Part shown: positions 16,942 to 25,430 of the stretch, in pieces
Numbering within the stretch: the stretch's first letter is position 1
How the letters are laid out: each line of letters begins with the position of its first letter
Source of the DNA: Syntrophobacter sp963666995
Lineage (GTDB): Bacteria > Desulfobacterota > Syntrophobacteria > Syntrophobacterales > Syntrophobacteraceae
Length of the DNA: 64,000 nt
Assembly (NCBI GenBank): GCA_963666995.1
Contig: OY762941.1
Coordinates: forward strand, 5,394,001-5,458,000
Reading direction: 5' to 3'
The notes under the pieces: generated by a model
What the model was told of the DNA's origin: nothing
The model's database searches: none
What the model saw: the letters and a program-made list of their open reading frames with translations, nothing else
Made by a program: the position numbers and the translations under genes

Positions 16942-18616
16942 AGAGAAAAAAGCCGACCATGTGCGGATCCGGAAGGCTGGTTCCGGAAAAAGCCGGCATT
17001 TCCTCCGAGTACGCCTTCAGGATTGAATCCACATAGTCGAAGACCAGGGAATGTTCCCGTTCGTGGGGCAAGAGCTTCAGGACCCAATTCCCAACGGCCT
17101 CCCGCAACGATCCCGGCTGAGCGAGGGGGAAGAGAACCGGCCACTGGCTGACGGGTATCGGTTGGAGCGCCCAGCGTTTTGTCATAAGGAATTGAGCGGC
17201 GGCCGTCAGGATCATGGCGCCGAGCGTGACATCAGCGAGGCCGGGAATCTGGCTGCCGGGAAGGAGACTGTTCCCAATCATATCGGGGTGCGGATTCAGC
17301 GCCCTGTAGGGAACTGCCAGCAGCGCGACCGTCCGGATGAAACGGTCCGCCACTCCGAGGTCGCTTTCCTTCCTGAAATAATCTTCGCCGGGAGCGCTCC
17401 CCGGAACCGAGGCCGGTCTCAGGAGCATCGGGGTTTTCCCCAGCAGCAATTCGGCCCGTTCCATCCACTCGCGATCCAGGCATCGGATTCCCTCAGGCCA
17501 TTCGGACAGCCAGCCCCGACGCACGATTTCTCCTAACCGGTTGCGGATCTCACCCACGCGTGTCTGGGCCAGCCGAAACATGTGCTCGAGGTAGACATTA
17601 TCCAGGGCCTTCACCGCGGTCTCCCGGTCCCCCCCACTCAACAATTCCAGACCCAGGTTGACGTAGGCCGCCGTCTTGGCAACAGCCTTTCTCAAGGCCG
17701 CAGGGCTTTCGGTGGAAACCTGGTCTGCCACGACAACCTTGTTTGCCAACAAAGCCAGTTCCAACTGCAAGCTGCAGGCGAGTGCCGGGTCTTCAATCGC
17801 CGCGAGCGCGACGCTCAGGATTTCTCCCTCAGGGACCAGCGCGACGGCAAAAGACGGTGGGGCAGACTCCTCCGGTATGATATCCGGCGTCTTCTTGCCG
17901 GAAACAATTTCGCCCGGAGCGATGGAACGGTATATCTCGAGCGCATCGTAAAAATCGGGGATGCCGTTTTCCTCCATCCGGGCGCGGTGGAAATGGTAGG
18001 CCTCTTCCTCCATGGCGTTGTCGGTCACCCAGATCACATGATTCATCAATTCCCGGTAAAAGCCCTGATGGACTTCAAAAAGGAGACTCAGCACCCTCGT
18101 CAGCAGCTCTTCATACTGGGGATACACCGGCTCCCAGAAGTACACGTCATCGAGCGTGTTTTTGGGCAATTGTTCCCGCGCTTCCAGGGGATCCACATCC
18201 TCCGGAGTGATAAACACCCGGATCCACTTCTTGAACAAGGCAACGAGCAGTTCGAAATCGGCCTTGTACAGCCAGGCCAGAAGATTTTCTTCGCTTGCCC
18301 GCTCGAGCCGGTCAAACCAGGAGATGGCGTTGGGGGCCTGCAGAGAATCCTTCTGCCACCACTCGAGGTCAAAGAGGTGATTCAGTTGCCCGATGTTCGC
18401 CAGCGCGAGAAACGGCAGAGAATCGTCGGGCCCGATTTCCAGGACCGAAAAATAAAAATCGTGCATTCCCATGGCGGCCACGACAGACCGGGCATCCGCA
18501 TGCTGCAGAATCAGGTCCAGACGCCGCTTCGCGGGAAGCATCATGAGATGCCCCGCCAGTTCCCGGGGAGGCAGCTTCTCCAGCCGTTTTTCTTCCAGGT
18601 TCAATATTTCCGCCAT
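16928..18616 (-). CDS. DUF6178-family protein
   Basis: 562-residue soluble, mostly helical protein of a family that I associate with Desulfobacterota. It has no assigned function. Features: an N-terminal basic and Leu-rich stretch (LEKLPPRELAGHLMMLPAKRRLDLIL), a repeated helical pattern around 85-150 (SEENLLAWLYKADFELLVALFKKW), and a YDALEIYRSIAP segment near 225. No catalytic motif or membrane helix is visible. AAGGAG sits 5 bp before the ATG at 18616. The leader directly upstream contains a perfect 31-bp inverted repeat (18637-18700). It is convergent with mtaB. Confidence 0.82.
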   Translation of the reverse strand: MAEILNLEEKRLEKLPPRELAGHLMMLPAKRRLDLILQHADARSVVAAMGMHDFYFSVLEIGPDDSLPFLALANIGQLNHLFDLEWWQKDSLQAPNAISWFDRLERASEENLLAWLYKADFELLVALFKKWIRVFITPEDVDPLEAREQLPKNTLDDVYFWEPVYPQYEELLTRVLSLLFEVHQGFYRELMNHVIWVTDNAMEEEAYHFHRARMEENGIPDFYDALEIYRSIAPGEIVSGKKTPDIIPEESAPPSFAVALVPEGEILSVALAAIEDPALACSLQLELALLANKVVVADQVSTESPAALRKAVAKTAAYVNLGLELLSGGDRETAVKALDNVYLEHMFRLAQTRVGEIRNRLGEIVRRGWLSEWPEGIRCLDREWMERAELLLGKTPMLLRPASVPGSAPGEDYFRKESDLGVADRFIRTVALLAVPYRALNPHPDMIGNSLLPGSQIPGLADVTLGAMILTAAAQFLMTKRWALQPIPVSQWPVLFPLAQPGSLREAVGNWVLKLLPHEREHSLVFDYVDSILKAYSEEMPAFSGTSLPDPHMVGFFLFTEG

Positions 18617-18636
18617 ACAGTCTCCTTACAGTGAGT

Positions 18637-18700
18637 GCAACGGGGTCAGACCTACACAATTGACACAGATGTGTCAATTGTGTAGGTCTGACCCCGTTGC
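18637..18700. repeat. perfect 31-bp inverted repeat (REP-like palindrome)
   Basis: The left arm at 18637-18667 and right arm at 18670-18700 are exact reverse complements, with only 2 bp (GA) between them. Each outer end reads GCAACGGGGTCAGACC toward the centre. The element ends 20 bp upstream of the DUF6178 start codon, so in that gene's mRNA it could form a very stable hairpin just before the ribosome site. It has no T-tract, which argues against an ordinary terminator. It may be an interspersed palindromic repeat mobilised by a REP-associated transposase, though no such gene is in the window. Confidence 0.95.
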
Positions 18701-19243
18701 CAGATTAGGCCATATCCTCTCCGGACAAACGCTATATTTCAGGAATCGACGGCTCAGTCAAGTCGACCGTCCGGAAATCCTTTCCGATCACTCCGACATG
18801 CACGAGGGCATTGCGAGGCGCCGGGAGCCCCACGGGGCGGGCAATCCCGGAGGCTCACAACCCCGTAATGTTGTTAAATTAATGCCCGGGCCCATATTCT
18901 ATTCCAGTAGAAGACCGGTTTAGCCGATTTCCAATAGGAATGTGACATATTTTGAGGTCGGATGGAATCCTCGACGCCATGAGCCTGCCTGGATATTGCC
19001 GGTTCCATGGACCGGGCTTTTCGGGGCTTCCCCTTGCGCCGCAGTGAACAAGGGTTTATAAGAAGATCCTAGACTCTGCTTTCATCTGCCGGTGAACCGC
19101 GCCGGGATGGGAAAGTGCTTTAGCGTGGGTATTCCGGGGCCGTTGCCCGGACTTGGGTCCGGAACGTGGAACCATCGAAAAGAGCGCAAAAGACCTCAAG
19201 AGAGACGCACTGAAAGGACCCATGTAAAGAGGGAGAATATGCC
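18701..19243. other. 543-bp intergenic region, no supported gene
   Basis: Divergent gap between the DUF6178 gene (with its palindrome) and a small exported-protein gene. Possible frames lack ribosome sites and recognisable composition. A purine-rich AGAGGGAG at the right end is the ribosome site of the gene at 19244. I see no tRNA-like fold or clear promoter. A small RNA cannot be excluded by eye. Confidence 0.45.
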
Positions 19244-19573
19244 ATGAAGCAATTGTTGCGTCACCTGGTTATCGTCCCCATGCTGCTCGGACTCCTTGCG
19301 GCGCCACTGTGGGCAGCCGATTCTCTGGCCCCCGCGCCGATTTCCCAGCAGGCGGAGATGCTCCACACCTCTCCACCGGGTGAATTGGTGCTCGTCGACA
19401 TCTTCGTGCTGAGACCCTTAGGCTTTGCGGCGAGTTTGATTGGCCTGGGCTCCAGCGTAGTCGCCTATCCCTTCGGGGCCATGAGCGACAGCACCGACGT
19501 CGTCAGCCAGAAGCTCATTCAGGAACCGTGGGATTACACTTTCAAGCGCCCGGTGGGACGCATAGATTATTAG
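19244..19573 (+). CDS. small exported protein of unknown function
   Basis: 109 residues. The signal peptide MKQLLRHLVIVPMLLGLLAAPLWA has a likely cut after PLWA. The mature part is VLVDIFVLRPLGFAASLIGLGSSVVAYPFGAM, ending WDYTFKRPVGRIDY. The pattern of VxRPxG, a hydrophobic hairpin and YTFxRPxG recalls a widespread family of short exported or inner-membrane proteins of unknown role. GGGAG lies 8 bp before the ATG. The coaE start is 35 bp downstream, so co-transcription is possible. Confidence 0.78.
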   Translation: MKQLLRHLVIVPMLLGLLAAPLWAADSLAPAPISQQAEMLHTSPPGELVLVDIFVLRPLGFAASLIGLGSSVVAYPFGAMSDSTDVVSQKLIQEPWDYTFKRPVGRIDY

Positions 19574-19608
19574 GCAGTTCGAGAAAGCACAGGCCATATT
19601 CGCCGAAT

Positions 19609-20226
19609 ATGCGTGAGAGGAAGAGAATCGCCCTTACCGGGGGAATCGCCACGGGCAAGAGCACTGTAGCCGGTATGTTCGCCAGGCTGGGAGCCTTTAT
19701 CCTCGACGCCGATAAGGCATCGCGCAAGGCGGTCGAGGCGGATTCCCCATGCAGGCAGGAGCTGCTCGAGTTTCTGGGCCCGGATTATTTCGGTGAGGGA
19801 GGGCAGCTTGAGCGCCGTAAGCTGAGGGAACGCATAATCATTGATCCTCAATGCCGGACCCGCGTGAACGAGATTCTCCATCCCTTTGTCTATGCCTGTA
19901 TGGACAGGGAATGGGAGGAAATCACGGCCGCCAATCCCGGGGCAACGGCGATTTTCGATATCCCTCTGCTCTTCGAGACAGGCGCAGCACATCTTTTTGA
20001 CGCGATCATCCTCGTCTATGTGCCCGCTGAAGTGCAGATCGGGAGACTGATGGAGCGGGACGGGCTGACACGTCCCGAAGCCGAGAAAACTCTCACCATG
20101 CAGCTCCCCATCGAATCAAAGAAGGCGCTCTCCCATTTTGTCATCGACAACAGTTCCGACCTCGAATCCACCTACCGCCAGGTTCGATCCCTCTGGGAAA
20201 AGATCACCTCATCGCTTTCCACGTGA
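19609..20226 (+). CDS. coaE: dephospho-CoA kinase
   Basis: 205 residues. Phosphorylates the 3'-OH of dephospho-CoA, the last step of coenzyme A synthesis. P-loop GGIATGKST is at residues 11-19, with DADKASRKAVE after it, the acceptor-binding region (LHPFVYACMDREWEE), then FDIPLLFETGAAHLFDAIILVYVP and a lid RDGLTRPEAEKTLTMQLP. The ATG at 19609 directly precedes RERKRIALTGG, which fits the family; an in-frame start inside the previous gene would add 27 unrelated residues. No strong ribosome site is visible. Confidence 0.93.
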   Translation: MRERKRIALTGGIATGKSTVAGMFARLGAFILDADKASRKAVEADSPCRQELLEFLGPDYFGEGGQLERRKLRERIIIDPQCRTRVNEILHPFVYACMDREWEEITAANPGATAIFDIPLLFETGAAHLFDAIILVYVPAEVQIGRLMERDGLTRPEAEKTLTMQLPIESKKALSHFVIDNSSDLESTYRQVRSLWEKITSSLST

Positions 20227-20298
20227 CATGCAATCGCCGGCTGGATGCGCAGCAACCGGAATCAAGGTGCTGTCACCGTTCCCGCCTTGCAGGATTCA

Positions 20299-22197
20299 TT
20301 AAAGCTCCCGGTACAATTCCACCTTGCTCTTCTCGCGCTGTTCCTGAAGCCAGGCTTCCCAAATCATGTTCTGCTTATCCCGCAGCAGCCGTTTCACGAT
20401 GGCTGCACGTTCCTTCTCCACTCCGCCTTCGGGAGCTTTCCGCCCGAGAAACTGGCACACGATGAACCGGTTCCCCAGTTCCAGGGGGCTATCGGGAAAT
20501 GGATGGTCCGCGGAGAGGCTGAACATGGCATTGAGCGATTCTCCGCGGAGCAGTTTTAACTCCTTGTCAGGTTCCTGGCGCGAAAACCAGTCACTTGTTC
20601 TCACATTTACCTTCAATGCGTTTGCCGCGGATTCAAGATTATTGCTCTTGACGCCCGCAGCCAGCAATTCCGCGGCCTTCTCCCCAGCAAGACTTCGAGC
20701 CTGCTCCGCCCGGTAATCCTTTTCCACCCTGTCTTTCACCTGATCAAACGGAGGCACCTGCGGTGCCTGGATGCCTTTGACCTGAGCGATCACATAGCCC
20801 TGTGCGGTATCCAGAATGTCGCTGACATCTTTTTCCTGCAGCGCAAAGAGCTTCTTCATGATTTCAGCGTTCGGCGTATCCGATCCCGGCAGTGCGTCCT
20901 TCTGCGACACCCATACTCCCTCGCCGAGCATCGGAAGGCCCTGTTCCCCGGCGAATTTCTCCAGTTCCCGCCTGGCATAGGCAAGATCGAGAAATCTTCG
21001 TGCCTTGCCGAATGCTATGTCTTTTCCTTTTTGACGCTTCAGGATGGATTCGATATCCTTTCGAGCTTCTTCGAAAGGCGTTGTCCTCTCGGGGTGGACT
21101 TCATCCACCTTGATGATGTGAAAGCCGAACGGCGTGCGCACGAGGTTGCTGATTTCACCGGGTTTCAACGCAAACGCGGCTTCTTCGAAGGCAGGCACCA
21201 TCTGCCCCTGCGAAAATGTGCCGAGATCGCCGCCGTTTTTGGCAACGGACGGATCCTGGGAATATTTCTTTGCGAGTTCGGTGAAATCCTTCCCCTTCCT
21301 CGCCTCATCGAGGACCTGCAGGGCTTGCGCACGGACCTTGGAGACCTCCTCCTCGGGAGCATCCTCCTTCACCGCGAAAAGAATGTGCCTCGCCCGCACT
21401 TCCGCTCCCCGGTGGTATTCCGCGCCGTGGTCCTCGTAGTACTGGTGCATCTCATCCTCGGTGACTTTGACGTCGTTCATATAAGCATCGGGTTTGAACA
21501 CCACCATCACGAACTGACGCTTCTCCGGCTCCCTGTACCGATCCTGATGCCCCTGGAAGAACGCCTCCATTCCCTTCTCGTCGACCGTCACCTTATCCTC
21601 AAAGGATTTGGGGTCAAAGACGGAGTAAGCAAGCTGGACCATGCTGTAGTTCAACTGAAAATCGGCCAGAACTTCCTCGTCGGTGACGACGGCCTGGCGC
21701 CTGATGAATTCCTCAACCTTTTGCGCGGAGATTTCCTGGCCGATTTGCTGCTCGAACGTCTCCGGCCTCATCCGGTACTGGCGGAGAATGGCTTCATAAC
21801 GATTCTGGTCAAACTGTCCGTCCGTAAGGAAAATGGGATACGCAAGGACCTTCTGTTGAATCTCTTTGGTGCTGGCGGCAAGTCCCATTTCAGCGGCGGC
21901 TTTGTTCACCAGGTAAGTGTTGATGAGCATTTCCATAACCTGCCGCTTGACACCCAACTCTTTGACCAGATCCTCGGAAAAAGCCTTGCCGAGCTGCCTC
22001 CGGTAGTTTTCGAGCATCTGGTTGTATGCTTCGTTATATTCGAGCACGCTGATGTAATGATCGCCGATTCGAGCCATTTGGGTTTCCTGACGAGACCTGT
22101 AAGCGTAGCCTCCCCAGAATATGAAAACGAGTACTATCACGCCGAAAACAACCTTGATCAGCCAGGATTTCGAATGTTTCCTGAAAACGGTTAACAT
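20299..22197 (-). CDS. ppiD: membrane-anchored periplasmic peptidyl-prolyl isomerase (PpiD/SurA-like)
   Basis: 632 residues. One N-terminal helix (WLIKVVFGVIVLVFIFWGGYAY) anchors a periplasmic chaperone. A SurA-N-like helical domain at about 40-170 (VKRQVMEMLINTYLVNKAA) is followed by a parvulin domain near 265-360 (ARHILFAVKEDAP, GGDLGTFSQGQMVPAFEEAAF, TPFGFHIIKV). A second, degenerate rotamase region follows. Length and layout match PpiD (about 620). It should help fold outer-membrane and secreted proteins at the Sec translocon. A small PLDc_N-like gene lies 19 bp upstream in the same direction. Confidence 0.9.
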   Translation of the reverse strand: MLTVFRKHSKSWLIKVVFGVIVLVFIFWGGYAYRSRQETQMARIGDHYISVLEYNEAYNQMLENYRRQLGKAFSEDLVKELGVKRQVMEMLINTYLVNKAAAEMGLAASTKEIQQKVLAYPIFLTDGQFDQNRYEAILRQYRMRPETFEQQIGQEISAQKVEEFIRRQAVVTDEEVLADFQLNYSMVQLAYSVFDPKSFEDKVTVDEKGMEAFFQGHQDRYREPEKRQFVMVVFKPDAYMNDVKVTEDEMHQYYEDHGAEYHRGAEVRARHILFAVKEDAPEEEVSKVRAQALQVLDEARKGKDFTELAKKYSQDPSVAKNGGDLGTFSQGQMVPAFEEAAFALKPGEISNLVRTPFGFHIIKVDEVHPERTTPFEEARKDIESILKRQKGKDIAFGKARRFLDLAYARRELEKFAGEQGLPMLGEGVWVSQKDALPGSDTPNAEIMKKLFALQEKDVSDILDTAQGYVIAQVKGIQAPQVPPFDQVKDRVEKDYRAEQARSLAGEKAAELLAAGVKSNNLESAANALKVNVRTSDWFSRQEPDKELKLLRGESLNAMFSLSADHPFPDSPLELGNRFIVCQFLGRKAPEGGVEKERAAIVKRLLRDKQNMIWEAWLQEQREKSKVELYREL

Positions 22198-22216
22198 GGA
22201 TTGGTTGTGCCTCCTC

Positions 22217-22420
22217 TCATGAAATCGGTTCTGTGTGGCGCCGAGCGACGGTAATATAGAACATGGCGCCTACAAATGGGAAAGTGGACACCAGCAAAAA
22301 CCAGAGCACCTTCTTCCTGACGCTCGAAAAGCGGCGTTTCGGAATATCCAGTATCGCCCACACGGTGGGAAGGAGCGGGAGAAGAAGGATAACGATCAAC
22401 GCCGGGATGTTGGGAGACAT
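22217..22420 (-). CDS. small membrane protein with PLDc_N-like domain
   Basis: 67 residues. Two hydrophobic helices (IPALIVILLLPLLPTVWAILDI and KKVLWFLLVSTFPFVGAMFYITV) are joined by a basic loop, and the tail is ARRHTEPIS. The W-A-hydrophobic-D-I start of the loop and the FPFVGAMFY segment are the pattern of the N-terminal module of cardiolipin synthases, which also occurs alone. GAGGAG lies 6 bp before the ATG. It is 19 bp before ppiD, so the two are probably one transcript. Its own function is unknown. Confidence 0.8.
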   Translation of the reverse strand: MSPNIPALIVILLLPLLPTVWAILDIPKRRFSSVRKKVLWFLLVSTFPFVGAMFYITVARRHTEPIS

Positions 22421-22697
22421 CGACTACTCCTCGGTGCCGAGTGAATTGAGCGCCGGAGATCGTTTCGTGTCCGTCCGGAAACCGCTCCGGGCTCTTCCCT
22501 CACTCAATGAATGGGACAAAACATCCCAGGACACTCCACGACTTTTGAAGGCTTAAATCCTACTCCACGACGAACGGGGAAAGGCCGAGATTCCCGGGCC
22601 GATACCTCGCCCGCATCCAGCCGTGCGAAAATACCTTCCTAATCTGAGCGATTCCACAGGAGATGTCACCGGGGCTGGAATATTTTCATTGAATCAC

Positions 22698-22790
22698 ACC
22701 CCCACCCCGCCTCCCCCGTCAAGGGGGAGGAGCTGAACGCCAAATTCCCTTCCCCTGGCGGGAGGGGCGAGGGGAGGGGGAGGAAATCGC
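22698..22790. repeat. nested GC-rich palindromic element
   Basis: CCTCCCCC at 22710-22717 and GGGGGAGG at 22723-22730 form an 8-bp hairpin with a 5-nt loop. A second, imperfect hairpin follows (CCCCT to AGGGG near 22752-22766). Outer C-rich and G-rich ends (CCCCCACCCC and GGGGAGGGGG) could pair with one mismatch around the whole unit. Such nested palindromes are typical of interspersed REP-type repeats. It lies in the 587-bp gap 22421-23007, where I see no gene. Confidence 0.7.
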
Positions 22791-23007
22791 TCAAATCAGG
22801 ACCTTGCCAAGCCCGTTGTGAGGTTCAACACCCGCGCTCGACTTGACTGTCTCTATAAACTGTTGTGGTTTTTGCTGCAAGGATTTCTTCGGCCGGACGG
22901 CAAAACCGAACCCGCAGGGCCAAATGGTCCGGGATGGGGTGAAATCGCGCAAACCGAAAAGCTGAAGGGGCTATTTCAATTCCCATGAAAAACATTATTT
23001 GATTATC

Positions 23008-23706
23008 TCACACTGAAAGATACCGTGTCTGCACTTCCGTGTTGGAGAGCAGATCGCTTTTCGTGCCTTCGTAGCAGATAACGCCTTTCTCGATCACATA
23101 GCCCCGGTCCGCGATGGAAAGGGCGAACCGCGCGTTCTGCTCGGTGAGCAGGATGGGCATATCCGATTTGATGCCGACGATCACACTGGCAAGATCTTCG
23201 ACGATCACTGGAGCCAGCCCTTCGCAAGGCTCATCCAGAAGGAGCATGAGCGGGTTCCCGACGAGGGCGCGGGCTATGGCGAGCATCTGCTGCTCGCCGC
23301 CGGAGAGGTTGCCGCCCTTACGGGTTTTCAGGCGGGCGAGGAGCGGAAAGACCCGGTAGATCAGGTCGATGGTCCAGGCCGTGTGTCCTTCGCGGGGCGG
23401 CAGGACGGCAACTTCCAGGTTCTCGTTGACCGTTAGACCGGGGAATATGCGCCGGTCTTCAGGCACAAAAGCGAGACCTCGCCGGACATTTTCATAAACC
23501 GGTCTGCCGGCGATGTTCTTACCCAGGAATTGCACCTTCCCCGATTCAGGCGGGTTCACACCCACTATCCCGCGCATGGTGGTGGACTTGCCGGCCCCGT
23601 TACGACCGAGGAGACAGACGATCTCCCCCGCCCGTACCTCCAGCGATACACCCTGCAGCACGTGGCTGTCGCCGTAGTAAACGTGGATGTCAGTGACCTG
23701 AAGCAT
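23008..23706 (-). CDS. livF: branched-chain amino acid ABC transporter, ATPase LivF
   Basis: 232 residues. Second ATPase of a LIV-type importer. Walker A is LLGRNGAGKSTTMR, the signature is NLSGGEQQMLAIARAL, Walker B is LMLLLDEPCEGLAP, and the switch region is LTEQNARFAL (Gln/Asn where most ABC proteins have His, as usual in LivF). The start overlaps the livG end by 17 bp. It is the last gene of livK-H-M-G-F. Substrate range cannot be fixed from the ATPase; amino acids or other small amides are typical. Confidence 0.93.
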   Translation of the reverse strand: MLQVTDIHVYYGDSHVLQGVSLEVRAGEIVCLLGRNGAGKSTTMRGIVGVNPPESGKVQFLGKNIAGRPVYENVRRGLAFVPEDRRIFPGLTVNENLEVAVLPPREGHTAWTIDLIYRVFPLLARLKTRKGGNLSGGEQQMLAIARALVGNPLMLLLDEPCEGLAPVIVEDLASVIVGIKSDMPILLTEQNARFALSIADRGYVIEKGVICYEGTKSDLLSNTEVQTRYLSV

Positions 23707-24463
23707 CGAGGCTTCCTCCCAGATAGGCCAGCTTCACCTCCTGGTTGGCCCGAATCTCGTCGGGGGTTCCCTCGGCGAGCAGGCTTCCCTGGTTCAGAAC
23801 GAAAATTCTTTCCGCCACCGAGAAGACCACTTTCATGTCATGTTCGGTGATGAAGAAAGTCGTGTCCGATCGCTCCGACAACTCCTTGATGAGACGAATC
23901 ATGCGGTCGGTCTCTTCGGGGTTCATCCCGGCCGTGGGTTCATCGAGAAGGACAAGCTTGGGCCGGCGCGCGAGCACGATGGCAACCTCGATCAGGCGCT
24001 TGTCGCCGTAGGCAAGGGTTGAAACCACTCGGTCGGCCTGGGCCGCAAGCCCCACCCGATCCAGAATCTGCTCAGCCTCCTCGGCCAGGTCCCTGCGCTT
24101 CCGGATGGATTCCAGGAAAGAAAAACTCTTGCCGTGATGGACCACGAGCGGCACCAGCACGTTTTCGAGCACCGTCAACGCTGGGAAGATGTTGGTGATT
24201 TGAAACGACCGGAGCAGCCCCATGCCCACCAGCCGGTGGGGCGCCGAACCGCTGATGTCCCGGCCTTCAAAGAAAACCTTACCCGAAGTCGGGCGATACC
24301 GGCCTGAAACCACGTTGTAGAATGTGGTCTTGCCGGCTCCGTTGGGACCAATGAGCGCGCAAAGCCGACCAGCCGGGATCGCGAGCGACACGTCGTTCAG
24401 GGCCTGGAACTTCCCGAAGCTGCGACTGATGTTCCGTACTTCCAGGATGATCTGTCGGCTCAT
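23690..24463 (-). CDS. livG: branched-chain amino acid ABC transporter, ATPase LivG
   Basis: 257 residues. Walker A is LIGPNGAGKTTFYN, the degenerate signature is VSTLAYGDKRLIEVAIVLA as in LivG proteins, Walker B is LVLLDEPTAGMNPEE, and the switch His is in FITEHDMKVV. The C-terminus GTPDEIRANQEVKLAYLG is diagnostic of the LivG subfamily. It begins 3 bp after livM and overlaps livF, so the operon is tightly packed. Confidence 0.93.
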   Translation of the reverse strand: MSRQIILEVRNISRSFGKFQALNDVSLAIPAGRLCALIGPNGAGKTTFYNVVSGRYRPTSGKVFFEGRDISGSAPHRLVGMGLLRSFQITNIFPALTVLENVLVPLVVHHGKSFSFLESIRKRRDLAEEAEQILDRVGLAAQADRVVSTLAYGDKRLIEVAIVLARRPKLVLLDEPTAGMNPEETDRMIRLIKELSERSDTTFFITEHDMKVVFSVAERIFVLNQGSLLAEGTPDEIRANQEVKLAYLGGSLDASGH

Positions 24464-24466
24464 CGT

Positions 24467-25429
24467 TTACGACCTTTTTCGAGATCGGGCGAGCAAGTCC
24501 AGCACACTGCCCAGCACTCCCTTCGGGAAGAGCAGCACCAGGACCACCAGGATCGCCCCCAGAAAAATCATCCAGTTGGTGGTGAATGCCGTGATGAAGT
24601 GTTCCAGCACGAAAAAGATCGCCGCGCCCACGGCAGGCCCGAGGAGCACGCCGGAGCCCCCGAGGATGGTCATAAGGACGGCCTTCCCGGAAAATGACCA
24701 GTGCAGCATCTCCGGGGATGCGATCCGGTTGAAGAAGGCGAAAAGCGCGCCGGCCAACCCGGCCAGGGCGCCTGCAATGACGAAGGCGAAGAGGCGCACC
24801 GAGCGGACGCCGGCCCCGACGAAGGAAATCCGGTTGCTGTTCTCCCGAGTCCCCTTCAGCAGCAGCCCGAACGGTGAATGCACTACGCGCAAAAGCATCA
24901 ACGCGCCGAGCGTCACGATGAAGAGCACGAGGAAGTAAAAGTGCCTCGGGTTGAACATGGAAACACTCCACCCGAAGAAGCCGATCTCCGGCAGGGTGAA
25001 ATTGCCGAGTCCGTCGCTGCCCCCGGTCACCGACCGCCAGTTGTGCGCGACGGTGAAAAGCATCATCCCGAATCCGAGCGTGAGGATGGCGAAGTAAATC
25101 TCATCGCGACGGACGCACAGCCAGCCGATCGCAAGCGCCAGCACGGCCGCGCCCAGGAACCCCGCCGCCAGGGCGGCCCAAAGGGATGCGGGGCCGTGGA
25201 TCAGGGTGAGCACCGCAAAATAAGCCCCCGCGCCGAAAAAGCCCGCCTGCCCGAACGACAACAGCCCCGTGTAGCCGAAGAGCAGGTTGAAGCTCATGGC
25301 AAAGAGGCTCATCGTCAGGACCTCGGTCAGGATGATTACCCAGTAGATCGATAACACGAAGGGCGCTGCAAGGAGGATCGCAAAGAGAACCACCCCCGTG
25401 ATTACGGAACCCCACCGGACGGCTCGCAT
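24467..25429 (-). CDS. livM: branched-chain amino acid ABC transporter, permease LivM
   Basis: 320 residues with about nine membrane helices. The conserved LivM stretches SLFAMSFNLLFGYTGLLSFGQAGFFGAGAY and VHSPFGLLLKGTRENSNRISFVG are present, and the loop near the end has the GGSGVLLGPAVGAAIF motif. The ATG at 25429 is one base past the livH stop and is preceded by GGAGGAGG at about 6 bp. The frame extends 16 codons further upstream, but those lie inside livH and have no ribosome site. Confidence 0.92.
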   Translation of the reverse strand: MRAVRWGSVITGVVLFAILLAAPFVLSIYWVIILTEVLTMSLFAMSFNLLFGYTGLLSFGQAGFFGAGAYFAVLTLIHGPASLWAALAAGFLGAAVLALAIGWLCVRRDEIYFAILTLGFGMMLFTVAHNWRSVTGGSDGLGNFTLPEIGFFGWSVSMFNPRHFYFLVLFIVTLGALMLLRVVHSPFGLLLKGTRENSNRISFVGAGVRSVRLFAFVIAGALAGLAGALFAFFNRIASPEMLHWSFSGKAVLMTILGGSGVLLGPAVGAAIFFVLEHFITAFTTNWMIFLGAILVVLVLLFPKGVLGSVLDLLARSRKRS

Positions 25430-25430
25430 C

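Noticed and set aside
17582..18634. 350-codon antisense frame across the DUF6178 gene
   Set aside because: Low-complexity Gln/Arg/Pro-rich product typical of a complementary frame; no ribosome site.
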